Source of the DNA: Chamaecyparis obtusa
Taxonomy: Eukaryota; Streptophyta; Pinopsida; Cupressales; Cupressaceae
Assembly: GCA_027943335.1 (NCBI GenBank)
Contig: BSBK01007858.1
Coordinates: 116,001-180,000, forward strand
Length of the DNA: 64,000 nucleotides
Direction: 5' to 3'
Shown piece by piece: positions 36,392 to 47,420 of the stretch. A program made the position numbers and the translations under genes. Position 1 is the stretch's first letter. Each line of letters starts with the position of its first letter. A model generated the notes under the pieces. That model saw only the letters and a list, made by a program, of their open reading frames with translations. It searched no databases and was not told the DNA's origin.

Positions 36392-36756
36392 ATCTCCCTC
36401 TTTGGCATTGATGGCAACACAACATGTCATAGCACAATGAAATTTCACAGAAAACATAGAGTAAGGAACATATCCTTAGCTTCATTCTGATTCACATTTA
36501 TGAGAACTCCCTCTGTCAACAAACTTCTCTTTCAGATTGAAAACTCTCCCTCTTAACTTCTCAAATTCTCCTTCTTAGAAATTTCTTGAAATGATAGCAA
36601 ACTCTCCCTCTTTGACAACACATGCCAAAGACAACACATACCAGGTGAATAGCAATGTACCTTGAGTATTGATTCATATGCAATGATTCCTTGACTAAGC
36701 TACATCAACTGACTGATCTTCAATATGCTCTGGTTGATGCATCACTAAAACTTTAT
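36392..36756 (-). other. Copia F 3' untranslated region with polypurine tract
   Basis: On the minus strand, AATGCCAAAGAGGGAGAT directly precedes the 3' LTR and is the polypurine tract. The rest of the 365 bases up to the RNase H stop is noncoding and pyrimidine-rich on the plus strand. Nothing else is seen. Confidence 0.75.
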
Positions 36757-37320
36757 TTAGTGAGCCTCGGATAGGGGAATGACCCCTAACTTACCTCTTA
36801 GATACAAGAATGCATCCTTAGGTAGTGGCTTGGTGAATATATCTGCAATCTGTTCTTTTGTATGAACATATTCCAATCTAATTTCCTTGTCCTGCACCAA
36901 TTCTCTGACAAAGTGATATTTTATAGCAATGTGCTTGGTTTTGGAATGCATAACTGGATTCTTTGAAATATTTATTGCACTTGTATTATCACAAAATATA
37001 ACAACTAGTTCTTTGATCTCAACCTTCATGCCTTCCAATAACTATTTAAACCAAACAATATTAGAGCAGTTTACTGCTGTAGCAACATATTCTGCTTCTG
37101 CTGTGGATTGGGATGTGCAATTTTGTTTTTTACTGGTCCAAGATACCAACCTCTTGCCAAGAAAGAATGCTCCACCACTTGTACTCTTTCTATCATCAAT
37201 GTTTCCTACCCAATCAGCATCAGTAAACACTTTTAAGTCCAGATTGCCTCCAAATTTATACCACAAGCCATAGTCTTTAGTTCCTTTCAAGTATCTCAAG
37301 ATTCTTTTGATTGCCATCAT
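36757..37320 (-). pseudogene. Copia F RNase H
   Basis: The start shows YGLWYKFGGNLDLKVFTDAD, with the catalytic Asp, then RKSTSGGAFFLG and STAEAEYVATAVNC. The second part is in another frame at 36757-37038 and reads IFCDNTSAINISKNPVMHSK and HTKEQIADIFTKPLPKD, the usual end of copia polyproteins. One stop near 37040 separates the halves. Motifs are well kept. Confidence 0.9.
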
Positions 37321-38466
37321 ATGATTTTCTCTGGGTTTTGCTGAGAATCTTGCTACTATACCAACTGCTAAGGCAATATCAGGCCTTGTATGAACTACAT
37401 ACTATAATTTTCCAATCATTGATCTGTATAAGGTCTGATCTACTTCTTTTGAATCATCATCTTTGGTAAGCTTCAATCCAGTACACATGGGGGTACCAAC
37501 TGGTTTTGCATCTTCCATACCAAACTTCTTAAGTATTTCCTTGATGTATTTAGACTGAGTAATGTAGATACCATTCTTGCTCTGCTGAATTTGAAGACCA
37601 ACAAAGAACTTTATTTGACCAAACATAGACATTTCAAATTCTTTGTTTATTTGCTCTGAAAATTCTTTGCATTGATCATCATTACCTGTAAACACAGTAT
37701 CATCCATAAATATTTCTGCCAAAACAATTATGTTATCTGGTCCTTCTTTGATATACAAACTACTATCATCATTAGCTCTTTTGAAACCAATATGAATAAG
37801 ATAGTTATGTAATCTTTCATACCATGCTCTAGGGGCTTGTTTCAGACCACACAATGCTTTGTGTAACTTGCAGACCATATTCCTTTTGTCTGGATCAACA
37901 AAACCTTCAGGTTGCTCAATGTAGACTTCTTCATCAAGAATACCATTGAGAAATGCAGATTTTACATCCATCTGATATACCTTAAATCCTTTATGTGTTG
38001 CATATACAAGTAGAGTTCTTACACCTTCTAATCTTGAAATAGGAACAAAAGTCTCACCATAATCTATGCCCTCTTCTTGAGAATATCCTTTACACACCAA
38101 TCTAGCTTTGTTTCTTGATACTTGACCATCTTCATTTAACTTATTCTTGAATACCCATTTTGTTCCAATTACATTTTTGTCTTTAGGCCTAGGTACAAGA
38201 GTCCATGTTTTGTTCTTCTTTATTTGTTTTATTTCTTCATTCATAGCCTCAATCCAACTTTCATTCTCTAATGCATCTTTGACATTTTTAGGTTCAAAAT
38301 CAGCAAGTAAACATGTACCTTTTAGTTTACTTCTTGTCATAGTACCATCTGATTTGTTTCCAATAATCTGATCTAGTGTATGATGCCTCCTGACATATTT
38401 GGCCAAAATAGGTTCTTTGCCTCTTGAATGAGTTACATTGTCATCTTCTTGAATTTCATCTTCAGG
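37321..38466 (-). pseudogene. Copia F reverse transcriptase
   Basis: An open frame of 334 codons (37402-38406) has the copia RT motifs: [75 protein letters not shown] and the active site as FMDD. It ends near GTPMCTGLKLTKDD and continues past a stop. It is the longest open copia frame in the window, so F is young relative to G. It would copy element RNA if supplied in trans. Confidence 0.93.
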
Positions 38467-39011
38467 TTATGGTCGCTCAAGCTCGATAGATATTGGCTCG
38501 GTAGCTTCAGACTGAGACTCGGGTCCTTGTGACTTAGTTTGAACTTCTTCTTGTGACTCAGTTTGAACTTGTTCCTGTGACTCAGTTTGAACTTCTTCAT
38601 ATGACTTGGTTACTGTACTGGGCTTGGTAGATGCAGTCTCCTTATTGACAGATGTGTCTGGTAATGTATCAGGTTCAATGTAAACAAATCTCCTGTAATC
38701 CTCTGGTTCTTTTTTGCTTTCTTCTTTAGTCTTTTTTGCAAACTCGTCAACTTTCACATGTGCACTTTCTATGATTTTGTGAGTAGACAAATTCAAACAT
38801 CTATATGCCTTACTCTTGCAAGAATATCCCAAGAATATTCCTTCATCACTTTTCACATCAAATTTGCCTTTTCTAGATTCTTTTAAGATGTAACACTTAC
38901 TACCAAATACTTTCAGGTAACTTACATTGGGTTTATAGCCATACCATCACTCATAAGGATTTTTTAATGTGTCTTTCTTCAACTGTACTCAGTTTAAGGT
39001 ATGAACTGCAG
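38467..39011 (-). pseudogene. Copia F integrase C-terminal end and acidic linker (truncated)
   Basis: Reading from 39011, the integrase end (YKPNVSYLKVFGSKCYILKE) is followed by GIFLGYSCKSKAYRCLN, then a Ser/Glu/Gln-rich linker with a repeated EEVQTESQEQVQTESQ unit (about 38520-38600). Upstream the coding sequence stops abruptly at 39011/39012, where the 5' LTR remnant begins. The integrase core is absent. Confidence 0.85.
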
Positions 39012-39150
39012 TGCTGACCGACTGAGCTCAGTAAACACTGGGAACCACTTTGCTGACCGACTGAGCTTGATAATTGATATGACATTTGTGTGACATCAAA
39101 GACAACACATAATTAATCCAACAATCTCCTTCAGACAATTGTATCCAACA
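39012..39150 (-). repeat. 139-base remnant of the 5' LTR of copia F
   Basis: Matches 36253-36391 of the complete LTR over its full 139 bases with only a few differences. It starts TGTTGGATAC on the minus strand. Its inner edge is a deletion breakpoint that lies at a TGCTGACCG repeat unit. Confidence 0.9.
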
Positions 39151-40180
39151 CTTTCCATGGCCCAAAGGTTGCTTAGGGTAGGGTACTATAGGCCTACAAT
39201 GCAGATTGATGTAGTAGCTTTTGCAAAGTCATGTGAAAAGTGTCAAAAACATGGTAACTTGATACATGCTCCAGGTGGGGAGCTCATTCCTTCTATATCT
39301 CATTGGCCATTCCAGCTCTGGGCCTTTGACCTTGTCGGGCATATTCATCCCAACTCATCAGGTGGACACAAGATTATTATCACTGCTACTGATTACTTCA
39401 CTAAATGGGTAGAAGTTGTCCCACTTTCTGTTGCCTCAGGCAAGACAGTCTCTCTATTCATTCTAAACCATATCATATGTCAATATGGAGTGCCTTTTGA
39501 GATTAGCACTGACAATGGAGGTCAGTTCAAAAATAAGAACCTTAAACAACTCTGCAAGAAATTCAAGATTAAACAACATTGGTTCTCCATTTACTTCCCA
39601 CAAGGAAATGGTCAAGCAAAGGCATCAAACAAAACCATTCTTAAAATCCTACATAGAACAATTCATAAGAATGGTACAAATTGGCATTTATAGATAAATC
39701 TGGCTTTGTGGGCATATAGAACAAGTATTTGTACTCCTACTAGGGCTACTCCTTTTGCCCATACATATGGTGCTGAAGTAATGTTACCTTTAGAGGTTGA
39801 GATTCCTTCACTTAGAGTTTCCCTCAAAGGTCTAGTTACAAATGAAGACTATCACGCCATGAAAATTCAAGAGTTAGAACTTCTAGATGAGAAATGTCAA
39901 GCATCATTTGATCATATGAGGGTCTATCAAAAGCGTATATCCAAGGCCTTCAATAAAAAGGTTTTCCCTAGGGAATTCCAAGTGGGAGATCTTGTCCTGT
40001 GTGACAATCATAAGAATCAACAGCATAGAGATCAAAAGGGTAAATTTGAACCTAATTGGCTCGGACCTTATATCATTACAGCCGCTTTTGGGATGGGTGC
40101 TTATTTATTATCTACTGAAGAGGGAGAGCAGCTCCTTGATCCTATCAATGTCTTGCACCTAAAGAAGTTCTATCCATGAT
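39151..40180 (+). pseudogene. Element D integrase, main part
   Basis: The HHCC region ends KSCEKCQKHGN. The first catalytic Asp is at 39328 (WAFDLVGHI) and the second at 39511 (ISTDNGGQF). The third position, expected Glu, is lysine (AAG at 39619; GNGQAKASNK), so the active site is broken even apart from stops. One TAG lies at 39691-39693. The C-terminal part keeps KFEPNWLGPYIITAA and NVLHLKKFYP with no chromodomain. Confidence 0.93.
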
Positions 40181-40292
40181 GCCTATTCTATCTAGGGGCA
40201 TCCTTTGTACATAATTATTGATCCTGAAAAAATAAAAATAAATGATATATTGTCAAAAATTCTAAAAATTAGAAAATGTCCTAAAAAATGAT
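40181..40292 (+). other. A-rich spacer after integrase of D
   Basis: Short A-rich sequence with AAAATGTCCTAAAAAATG, the same words as in C (about 52090-52108). It leads into the hairpin series. Confidence 0.55.
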
Positions 40293-40522
40293 CATCTTAG
40301 TGAAAACCTAGCAATAGGCGCTTTGATGTATCTCAAAAAAATTATATATTCCAAAAATACAAAAAATTAAAAAAAAAAAAATAGAAAAAGTGCCTTGGTG
40401 AAAACCTGGAAATAGGCGCCTTGGTAGCAAAAATACAAAAAAATTATAAAAAGTCCTAAAAAAAAAAAGGAAAAAATTGCAATAAAATCTAAGTGGTGAA
40501 AACCTAGAAACGGGTGCTACTT
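40293..40522 (+). ncRNA. Conserved three-hairpin series downstream of integrase, element D
   Basis: Unit 1 (40293-40328): CATC:GATG, AGTG:CGCT, AAA bulge, CCTA:TAGG, loop GCAA. Unit 2 (40391-40426): TGCC:GGTA, GGTG:CGCC, AAA bulge, CCTG:TAGG, loop GAAA. Unit 3 (40491-40522): AAGT:ACTT, GGTG:TGCT (with wobble pairs), AAA bulge, a shorter CCT:GGG stem and a GAAA loop. Units are separated by A-rich spacers of about 60 bases. The fold was worked out by hand. Confidence 0.6.
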
Positions 40523-42120
40523 GAGGCCTTTGCACCCCTATTTCTTAGCATGCATCCTTGACATTTAGCCTTTCTCCATCATGCCTTGTCCTTGTTTCCT
40601 TGGTTTGGAATTGGTCTTTGTCTTTGTCTAGGGGGCATACCTATGTTAGCTTCGGTCTCTTGGATGCATTAGTCTTTAGGACACCTCGCAAACGGTGTTT
40701 TTCAACACCACCCCAACTGTGTTTTTTAACACAACCCTGGCATCGAGCATTTTTCAACACTTATTGGTTTGGTCTTACCTAGTTTTGTCATGTGATCTTA
40801 CCTACTTGCAAGCATTTGATCCTTATCCTCAGAACTTAGTATCAGTTAACAAACTTAAATTTTTAAATGCAATATTTTATGCTTAAGCTATGTCATGATT
40901 TTTTTTTGTGTGATGACTGTTATTGATTTTCATTGAGTGTCCTTGTCTAATAAGTCTCTCCAGGATGCATAGCTAGAGGACTTGGGGCATGGGGCATGTT
41001 TTTATTTTCTTTCTACTTGTGGGTGTGGTCTTGAAGCTCTTAAGTGTCTCTTGTTGTTCCTTTGAAACACTTGGGAGATTTGAGGCATCATCCTTGACTA
41101 TTTTTTTGCACAACTATTCTTGTTGTCACCCTAGCATCTTTACCTTAATGCAAGCATGGTTTTGCTACATTAAATTGGGTAAGCTAACATTGAAGTCATC
41201 TTGACCTTTATGTCTTTGATGCTTATGTTAGAATCTTTCCACATTCAAATCCAATATAAATCACATTCATATCTTCATATGTGTGCTTGTGACTGGTGAT
41301 GATTGTGTGATTTTCTGATGTCCGTTAATAATGGCCCAATGATGAAAATAAGTTCCTTAACATTCTCTAATGAATGATGAACACAAAATCCTATGTTACA
41401 GTTGCTCTATTGCAAGTACACCTTTGAATTTTCATGTAGCTTGCATTGTTAGACTTCACGTTAATTTGCATTTTTAGGCTGCATTAGGAGTTTGAGAGGG
41501 TTTCCCTTCATCTTTATTTTGGACTTTTAATCAACTGTGGTCACGTTTTGATCTTCTTTCGTGATCTCAATCGAAATTCTCTATCTTAAACAGTTGATTG
41601 ATTTTGAGACATTCTCTTTCTTGAGGCAAATTCTCTTTCTTCTCTCCATTTCTTTTCACCTCTTCCAAACTTTCATTTTTCATTCGCTTTCACCCCACTT
41701 CTTTTCTTCTAATTTAACCTTGAGGCATAACCTTTCATGTTTGATGATCTACCTTAGTTGTGTGATCCTTATATCTTTCATCTTACATCAAGAACCTTAT
41801 CTTTAGTTTGATTTGATCAAATTTATCAATTTACTATTTCTCCTTTATCTCATTTCAATTTCGATCACGAGGGGGCAGTACCTATCAAACTTCAAATCCT
41901 TGATTCAACTTTATCAATCCTATCAATTAAACCTTTCTTGAGACTTGACAATTACCTATATACAGGGGTGTTGGCCTTGTCTTTTTTAATCAGCTTATCT
42001 TTGTCCTGATGTGTTCCTATCCGTCGATCACATGTCTGGGTTGTTTTGTGATCCCAAATCGATCTCACATTTCAACTTCATTCTTTGACTGCATGTGTTC
42101 CCATGAAGATTACACATTAG
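40523..42120 (+). other. Post-integrase noncoding region of D
   Basis: No gene is recognised. Unlike A there is no antisense PMD gene. Near 40680-40760 words like CACCTCGCAAACGGTGTTTTT and GTGTTTTTAACACAACC recur. A conserved purine tract CGAGGGGGCA lies at 41868-41877. Small ORFs such as 40558-40782 and 41561-41806 have no family resemblance. Confidence 0.6.
41868..41877 (+). promoter_or_regulatory. Conserved upstream purine tract of D
   Basis: CGAGGGGGCA after CATTTCAATTTCGATCA, 258 bases before the 3' LTR. Same context as in A and C. Confidence 0.5.
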
Positions 42121-42135
42121 TCAAAGAGGGGCAAA
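42121..42135 (+). promoter_or_regulatory. Polypurine tract of element D
   Basis: TCAAAGAGGGGCAAA directly abuts the 3' LTR. Confidence 0.88.
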
Positions 42136-43119
42136 TGTATGCACCCTAAAATGGTCGCCTAGACTTTGGGCCCCCATTCATCAATTTATCAATTTCCTGA
42201 ATCAATGCTTTGCAATATTTTCAATTCAAATCAATTTCCTTGATCAAATCACAATTAATTCAATTATTTTAATATTTCCTAAGGTTTGATCATTTTATCC
42301 TAAGCCTTATTTAATTAAAAGAAAACTTCCCTTTTAATTAAATTAAATTATCTTATTTAAATAAAATTCCTCTTTTAATAAAATCCCCACTTAAAATATC
42401 TCTTTGTGTTGAAAAAGGAAATAAAATAAATAAAAATCCATTTTTCTCTCCACTTTGAATGCACATACTTTTAAGTAGTGGGCCTTTTTCATCTTTTGCC
42501 TCTTAAAGAATCTTCAGCACATGGATCAACCAAGATTTAATCTCCAACGTTGCTCATTTCTTTTTGCCTCTTAATCTTGACCATCTACTTTCCTTTATAA
42601 GGATCTCTCTTCTCATTTTCATATATCTAGATTTTAAGTATTGTTATGTTGCAGGTTTGGAGAGTGATTTTGGAGAAGATTCTTGAGCACTTGAGCTTGG
42701 ATATTGAAACTTCTCTTTTCTTGTCTTCTTCTCTCATGCTTCCATGTCAATCCATTTAGATTAAATCTTGCACTTGCATATTAGATCAGATTCATATTTC
42801 TTTTCATAAATTAATCTTGCATTAACATTTTCTTTCATAGATTAGTTTGCTTTCATGCATTTTTATCATATAGAATAACTTCAATTTTTATTTTCATGCA
42901 TACTTGATGATCATGGAGACTAGCATTCTTGTTTTTCCTCTTTGAATCTCTCATTTTATGGTGTACTTGCATGGGCACAAACTAGGTCTAATATGAGGGC
43001 CTCCATCATAAACCCTTGCACTCTATGGATAGAGAGTTATGAGTCACCATTTGAGACCTCATTCTTGAATAATCTTGGATTTAATGACTCATAGAAATGT
43101 GACAACATTTTAGCACACA
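42136..43119 (+). repeat. 3' LTR of Tat element D
   Basis: Begins TGTATGCACCC and ends TTTTAGCACACA, then the target duplication GCTAC (43120-43124). Its last bases differ from the 5' copy at one position (CACA against CATA). Confidence 0.92.
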
Positions 43120-44211
43120 GCTACAACATTTCATTAGTTACTGAGATTCCCTATACAAAATATGTTCTTGCAACCGCTTCTTCAACGTCATTTTCAGACT
43201 TAATAGAATGATTACCAAAACATGATTCATCCCTTTCACTAATACATAGTTCATCAAGAAGACCCAATGTTGTATTAGCTTCAAAACAAAAAGATTCTAA
43301 TATAGGATCTTCATCAAATTTTGTAGATGGAAAGTCATCTTTGCAAGTAACTTCTTTAAACTTAAAATCTTCATATTCCATTTGCGTGCAGACCAAAGGA
43401 TGATTTTCAAAAGAAACTTCATGTAAAGAATCATCACTATTTTCATAAAATATGAAAATTTCAATATCAGGAGCAAAAGTTCTACTTTGCTTACCATTTC
43501 CTTGCCACTGTCAAGAATCACCTTGTTTAATGGAATTTGTCCTTCTTGAGACTGAGATACTTCCTACTCTCCAAGAACCAAGCAATTTGCTAATATAGGT
43601 TCTTCACTTACTAATTTTTCTTCAGGCAACTTTGCTGAAACATATTTCTTTTCCCTCTGGTCTTGGACATTTAAATATCTTTGGATCACACACTTTATTA
43701 GCAGGGTAGATTGATGGTCTTCAGAGGGATTTAATCCCTTCTTTTTAGCTTTAGTAATACTTTGTTTAAAGGCAGTCCAAAAGAATCATAGATTTAGATC
43801 ACTTTCAACATTTATCTCTTCGGCTGTAGGTATCTTTCCAGTTTGTCTTCTTGGCTGAACCTCTTGTTTGCTCAAGATGAAAAAATTATTAAAAATATGT
43901 GCATGTGGATCTTCAGAAACCTCAACATCATCCACTTTTAATTCTTTACTTAGCTGCAACACCTTTTCCTTGCAATGATGCAATAGCTTTGTCTTCAACT
44001 CTAGCTCTTTCAATTTGTGATACTAGGCACAAACACTTCTCCATAAAAGAACTGGTGCATGATCTTCTTTGATACTCAAGTTCATTTCTCTCCCGTGAGT
44101 AATGCTTTCTCTAAAAGCATCAAACAAATCATGTAATACTGGATCATGCATTTGATGAAGTTCAATAAAAGAAGGATCTGGCCTTCTTCTTCTCACAACT
44201 TTGATAGGCAT
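43120..44211 (-). pseudogene. Element B unknown protein, N-terminal part (right of insertion D)
   Basis: On the minus strand the frame opens with ATG at 44211, about 180 bases after the PBS (MPIKVVRRRRPDPSFIELH). It continues past stops and one frameshift (between about 43520 and 43400) to the D insertion point. The stretch AFRESITHGREMNLSIKEDH near 44115 is echoed by AFKQSITKAKKKGLNPSEDH near 43760, an internal duplication of some 45 residues. Later parts are acidic (DEDPILESFCFEAN, SENDVEEAV). No gag, protease or polymerase motif is visible. With the part at 23548-24131 it would be about 550 codons. Function unknown. Confidence 0.55.
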
Positions 44212-44392
44212 GGTCCTTTTAAAATAGAGTTGCCAATCTCCTACAAGTAGAGATCATAATATTTCTAAAAATGAAAGCACTGGACTCTTCAACCAAGAAT
44301 TATGAGAATCAAAATAGAGTCACCAATCTCCTGCAACAAAGATAATAATAAATCTGAGGAAACAATCTTCAACACTAATCTTCTTTTCCAGC

Positions 44393-44410
44393 TCCCCAGC
44401 AGAGTCGCCA
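44393..44410 (-). promoter_or_regulatory. Primer binding site of element B (tRNA-Arg type)
   Basis: On the minus strand, TGGCGACTCTGCTGGGGA lies 6 bases after the right-hand LTR. It is complementary to the 3' end of plant tRNA-Arg (ACG type) with CCA, apart from one base by memory of that tRNA. It fixes the orientation of B. Confidence 0.85.
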
Positions 44411-44416
44411 AAAATA

Positions 44417-47400
44417 TGTTGGTAAATAGATTGTTCTTTTCAACTTAACCCTCAAATGCCCAAATCTATGAGAAACAATTTGATACCAACAATTGGATAA
44501 TCTATCATCAGGTTGATAAATTTCCTCTGAATTGAAAGGTACAACTCCCTTATGAATGATATTCAATGAATTTTTTTTATTCTCAAACTAATCAGATATG
44601 TTCTTAACCTGAGAACAGAAGAGGAAAACCAAGCTAGCCCTAGACAGAACTAACTCAGGTAGTGAAATCAATCCATAACACATTCACTATCTGACTCTAA
44701 GATGTAAGATAATGCTCAAAACCGACTACAACAATTCTCTAATTGAAAATAATCAAAAAAACCCTCCTCAAACTCTCTGATTAAAAGAAGATCTCTCTTT
44801 ATCATGAACACAACAAATAATGATGCTCTAATCTTTATTTCTTACACCTTATTGTCAAATCTATTACAAGAAAGTAGAACAATAACCTCCAATGCATAAA
44901 ATGAAATGCAGAAAATAAAATGGTGTCTTCCCTCTACTACAACACTCTGACTATTTGCAAGAAAAGAAGAACCCACAATCCATCTTAGAATTTACAATAA
45001 ATACTGTCCTCATAGCAACTATTCAATTTCTCTCTCAGTGACTTTTCAGTTACTAAAATTGACTTTTCGATTTCTTACTTATGACTTTTCACATTTTGCC
45101 TCTTCATAGCTTTTGAGCTCTTTTATTTTCCCTTTCATTTTTAAAATCATTTAAAATGAGATTTCTTTTTGAGAGAAGACCTACCATATGTCTCTATACC
45201 TTCATCTGATTTGAAATTCTCCACCTTCACTCAAGTAACTGCTATATGGCTTTAAATCAATCCATTGTGTTCAATAAGAGTCACCTTAACTTGATTAGTG
45301 CTGACACTTTATCTAATGACTTACATGTGTCTACTAGGGCAATCTACAACTTCTAGGATGACAGGGTGCATGTGTAAAGAATATTTCCATTTGAAATGGC
45401 ATGTAGAAATCCATTTGACACCTGTCATAGGGCCCCTGCATCTATATACTTTTATCCCACCTCCAAACCTGACATCTTTGTATTCAATGTGAGACTGCGA
45501 AGTAATCAAAATTCTATTTCTAAATGCATCACACCATCATGGGTTTTGAATGGGATTGGCGCCTCTCCATGTTTGAGACTATGGCATTTCTTCATTCTTA
45601 CGAGTGCCCATATCGTACCATCATACTCTGTGTCATATACCAAGCTTGGCTCTATTCAATTCAAATCGGGCTTTGCCTTTGAGCCATCTTTGTGTCATGA
45701 TCAGGTGTAGCAACATAGCATTTGTTTCTAATTAAATCTTTTCATGGTTCAGGCACATACATCCACTTATGTTTGCGATTATTTTGAATGTGGTGATATT
45801 TTTAAATCTTACATTGGTCTCATGCCTTTATTGATTGAAAGATGAAAAGTAAATCTTCTGTCAAGAACATGAATGTCGAATGCCCTATTTGGCTTGCATA
45901 CTTTGTTTCCTCTCCATTTTCATATGGCTCACCTCCATGACATGATATCGATGGTAGGTATTGTATCTAATCAGTAGAAAATATAATTTCACCATTATTC
46001 TAGGTTTGTGTTTTCATCAACTCTAAGCATAATGGTGGTTCAAATTTTTGAAGATGATGCCATTGCTATGTTAGTTGTTATAAGAAGATTCCCACTTGGC
46101 ACAAACAGAGGAGAACTCTGAAAGATTGTGAGGTCAAGCTCTACAATTTTTGACTCCATTTTCTTGATGAATTCTACATCTCTTCTTATGCATTTGCATG
46201 GGAATATTTATTGAACCGATGGGAGTATAAGTTGAACTAATAATTTAAGAACCAATCTTGAACCTTATGTAGGTGATGTGCTAGTTTTTCAATAAGGTAT
46301 AATGCATACACGGCTCTGCAAGATACCTCACATGACAAGGCTTCCCATATCATCAAAGCTTATAGTGGCTTGGTGAACAATTAATCCTTGGAGGGTCATT
46401 GTTCATAGCCTTGAGCATTAGCACCAGTCATTGAAAGAGCAGGATAAAGTTAGCGATCTACTTGTTGATAGGCTGGGAATCCACAGTTCATCTTTGGACC
46501 TGTAACACTATACCTTATTGTCATCTTCCAATCATACGGGTAATCGGTAAGAATAGATTTCAAACATACCCCTTTTGACCAGTAGATGCATGATCCATGA
46601 TGCATTGCATTTTCAATGGAGTTGTTTGTTGTTCCTTGTAGATATTCTTGAATACATTAGCTTGAAACTCTTTGTGAACTCTGACTTCTTTATGAATGCC
46701 TTCTTTCTTGCATGCACCCAATGGTGATTTTTTGCCAAGTCGAGGCCTCAAAGGATTTGGGAACCATGTCAAAGAAGTGAATCAGTTCCAGAATTATCAT
46801 TCTACCTGATAATGTATAGCATCACGAGGTTAGAATAAAATAGAACATTGGAACTGTAGCTGGAATTTGGAAAGCCCAACAATAAAATATATATATACTT
46901 GGAATTCAAAGCATGTTGAAACACTATTTATTATGTTCATTGGGGCCGCATTCCTCCATTTCTCATATAATGGCTTTAAAATCTAAGCTTTTGTATGATG
47001 GTAATGCATATTGAATACATATTTCAATTTTAGAATCTGTGGGATTATTGAACTCCAATTTGCTTCTATCAGGTGAAAAACTCAAGTTTGACTACTTCCT
47101 TTGGCATAAATTTGACTATGGCCTTTTCTTTGGTGGAGAATTCGATATGGAGTGCAAAAAGCGTAGCGAAAAATTGGTTTTCCACTACGCTCTTTTTTTT
47201 TTGGTAGAAATCCCAAATTTGAGTGCGCTTTAGAAACTTATGAGTTTGAAACAATGAATATGAATTGGGACATATGAACTCTCACATCTGCATTAGAACT
47301 TTGATCTTCATCCTTCACTTAAACATTGTTAGGAGAAACATTTGAAACACATTAAGGGGAATCTAATGAAAGACTTTGACTTTGAAAGATTAAAATTGGG

Positions 47401-47420
47401 GTACTGGAAGTACGCCAACA
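44417..47420 (-). repeat. 5' LTR of element B (right copy)
   Basis: A 3004-base copy of 20204-23333. It lacks about 150 bases present at roughly 20453-20615 in the other copy, and has about 24 bases near 45390 that the other lacks. The latter indel is bounded by the repeat CCATTTGA. It is followed by the target duplication CTAAT (47421-47425). The ORF 45396-45710 matches 21399-21620 only because both are LTR. Confidence 0.88.

Larger units (their letters stand above)
35194..39150 (-). mobile_element. 5'-deleted Ty1/copia element F
   Basis: F inserted into integrase of D, with CTTTC at 35188-35192 and 39151-39155; one extra T precedes the left LTR. Coding is on the minus strand. The 3' LTR (35194-36391) is complete. 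The 5' LTR keeps only its first 139 bases (39012-39150) and is joined directly to the end of the integrase coding region. The rest of the 5' LTR, PBS, gag, protease and most of integrase are missing. Confidence 0.9.

Noticed and set aside
38147..38371. Plus-strand ORFs across copia F (also 36929-37273)
   Set aside because: They are opposite to well-conserved RT and RNase H frames and have no motifs.
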